Shown here piece after piece: positions 52,267-53,298 of a DNA stretch of 53,298 nt. The stretch lies in NCBI GenBank assembly GCA_020851115.1, contig JADZDJ010000038.1, positions 1 through 53,298 on the forward strand, given 5' to 3'. A program made the translations under genes and the position numbers. The DNA comes from Pirellulales bacterium (GTDB taxonomy: Bacteria; Planctomycetota; Planctomycetia; Pirellulales; JADZDJ01). The number at the start of each line of letters is the position of its first letter. The stretch's first letter is position 1. The notes below the pieces were generated by a model. The model was given only the letters and a program-made list of their open reading frames with translations. It was not told the origin of the DNA and made no database searches.

Positions 52267-53298
52267 CTAGGATTCGTGCCGTCGATAGCGTGCTATTGCC
52301 GCGATGAGCCACATGACGGTTGCCAACAAGATTGCAGGCGGCTCCGGCACCGGCGAGACTCCCGGTGCTAGCGGGAACGGAAAGTTGGTTTGCCAAATGA
52401 CAAAATCGGCGCCATCGACAGCCTCGTCTCCATTCGCATCACCGTCGGCAAGCGATGCTCCACTGGCCGTAGGAAAATGCGTCTGCCAAGCGACGAAATC
52501 GGCGCCATCGACATTGCCGTCACCGTTAAAATCTCCCGGAACGGCTTGAGATCCCGCCGCAATCGCTGCGATTTGGCTATCGCTTAGCGCTTCGTCGAAA
52601 ATATAGACATCGTCAATCAATCCGTTGAACGAATTTGGATTGCTGTTCCCGCGATTACCCACTTGCAGCGCAGAGTCGTTGGAACCATTAAAGGCACTGA
52701 GCGCGCCAGTGTCAGTGAGTGCCGGAGTTCCATTAATGTAAAATTTCACATACTCGTTGGCTTTGAACACAAACGCCGTATGTACGAACTCGCCGGGAGC
52801 CGCCAAAAACGGATCGGAGCCGAGAAAAACCTCGTGCTCTGCCCCAGAAGGCCCGTCAAAATAGCTTAAATAAAGGTCTGCGCCAATATACTGAAATTGC
52901 CAGCCGCGGTTGCCACTAAACCCCATCTTGCCTGCAATCCAGCCGTTGGCATTGGGTTGGAGCCATGCCGCGAAGGTAAACTCTGTATAACTACGGTCAA
53001 AGTCTGGATCGTCCTCGGCTACTTCGACGCGAACTCGTACTAGATCCTCATCGCCGCCTAGGAACTGCAAGGCGTTGCCAATCTTTCCTGGCATTAAGTT
53101 TGTGTTGTCCATGCCAACTAACATGCCGGTGTTGCCACTCCCGGATGAATCAGGTGTGGTAAAGGGGCCGGCACCATTGACTTGATCAAAGGCGTAATGC
53201 AAAAGTTCGGTCGCATTCGCGCGAGCAGTGCAGCTGGCCAAGCAGCCGACTAGCACAAGACTAACAACACGCGAGAGTCGCCTCGCAGATGCAATTGG
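52267..53298 (-). CDS. LamG-domain protein with dockerin-like repeats and PEP-CTERM tail (5' end outside window)
   Basis: The frame stays open to the last base of the window and reads PIASARRLSRVVSLVLVGCL, then ASCTARANATELLHYAFD. This looks like an incomplete signal peptide, so the start is outside; a GTG at 53256 inside it is unlikely to be the real one. About 200 residues form a LamG/concanavalin-type lectin domain (ELLHYAFDQVNGAGPFTTPD, TEFTFAAWLQPNANGW, GLIDDVYIFDEALSDSQIAA). Two dockerin-like loops ([36 protein letters not shown]) follow. SPVPEPPAILLATVMWLIAA then RYRRHES is a PEP-CTERM signal. It is a surface glycan-binding protein at the head of the minus-strand cluster. Confidence 0.9.
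   Translation of the reverse strand, partial: PIASARRLSRVVSLVLVGCLASCTARANATELLHYAFDQVNGAGPFTTPDSSGSGNTGMLVGMDNTNLMPGKIGNALQFLGGDEDLVRVRVEVAEDDPDFDRSYTEFTFAAWLQPNANGWIAGKMGFSGNRGWQFQYIGADLYLSYFDGPSGAEHEVFLGSDPFLAAPGEFVHTAFVFKANEYVKFYINGTPALTDTGALSAFNGSNDSALQVGNRGNSNPNSFNGLIDDVYIFDEALSDSQIAAIAAGSQAVPGDFNGDGNVDGADFVAWQTHFPTASGASLADGDANGDEAVDGADFVIWQTNFPFPLAPGVSPVPEPPAILLATVMWLIAAIARYRRHES

Overview
The window looks like a chromosome segment from a planctomycete, probably a Pirellulales-type member. The signs are PEP-CTERM sorting tails, dockerin-like repeats of the form GDxDGDxxVDGADFVxWQ, four DUF1559 proteins (three with a pseudopilin-type N-terminus, one lacking it), an ECF sigma factor of the Rhodopirellula/Verrucomicrobium type followed by a FecR-like protein, and bacterial tetrahydromethanopterin-type C1 genes. 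No rRNA, tRNA, CRISPR array, transposase or phage gene was recognised. Both window ends cut through a gene.

Layout. 1-1530: tail of a secreted PEP-CTERM/dockerin protein. 1546-4241 (minus): SulP anion transporter and beta-carbonic anhydrase, a likely bicarbonate pair. 4838-12278: housekeeping and envelope genes (small coiled-coil secreted protein, SDR oxidoreductase, DisA_N-type diadenylate cyclase, flotillin FloA with a membrane partner, 3-hydroxyisobutyrate-dehydrogenase-like enzyme, AsmA-like protein) and a 29-residue extremely basic protein. 12834-18875 (plus): selD, then fwdD, a 55-residue ORF, fwdB, fwdA and fwdC. 19207-30009 (plus): ECF sigma factor, FecR-like protein, two discoidin-like PEP-CTERM proteins, DUF1559, EF-hand lipoprotein and two paralogous secreted alpha/beta hydrolases. 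30460-39537: mixed housekeeping genes (haem protein, purM, DsbD-like, transglutaminase-like, class III aminotransferase, nfo). 39567-53298 (all minus): a glycan-utilisation/surface cluster with a GH106-like giant hydrolase, a predicted toroid enzyme, a sugar-isomerase-like protein, three DUF1559 proteins, three small lipoproteins and a LamG/PEP-CTERM protein.

The most interesting locus is fwdB (14752-16089). Its reading frame is interrupted by one in-frame TGA at 15094-15096, exactly where the methanogen enzyme has the molybdenum/tungsten-ligating Cys (or Sec) followed by His. Conserved FwdB sequence continues in the same frame on the far side, hairpins able to act as a bacterial SECIS follow the TGA, and selenophosphate synthetase lies just upstream in the same direction. 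This is best read as a bacterial selenocysteine-containing formylmethanofuran-dehydrogenase-type enzyme. The neighbouring fwdD (molybdopterin-dinucleotide binding domain) fits a true redox enzyme, unlike the redox-inactive Fhc complex of methylotrophic proteobacteria.

Functional assignments rest on reading motifs by eye; no database search was run. Start codons were moved from the longest open frame where a signal peptide, conserved N-terminus or ribosome binding site supported it.
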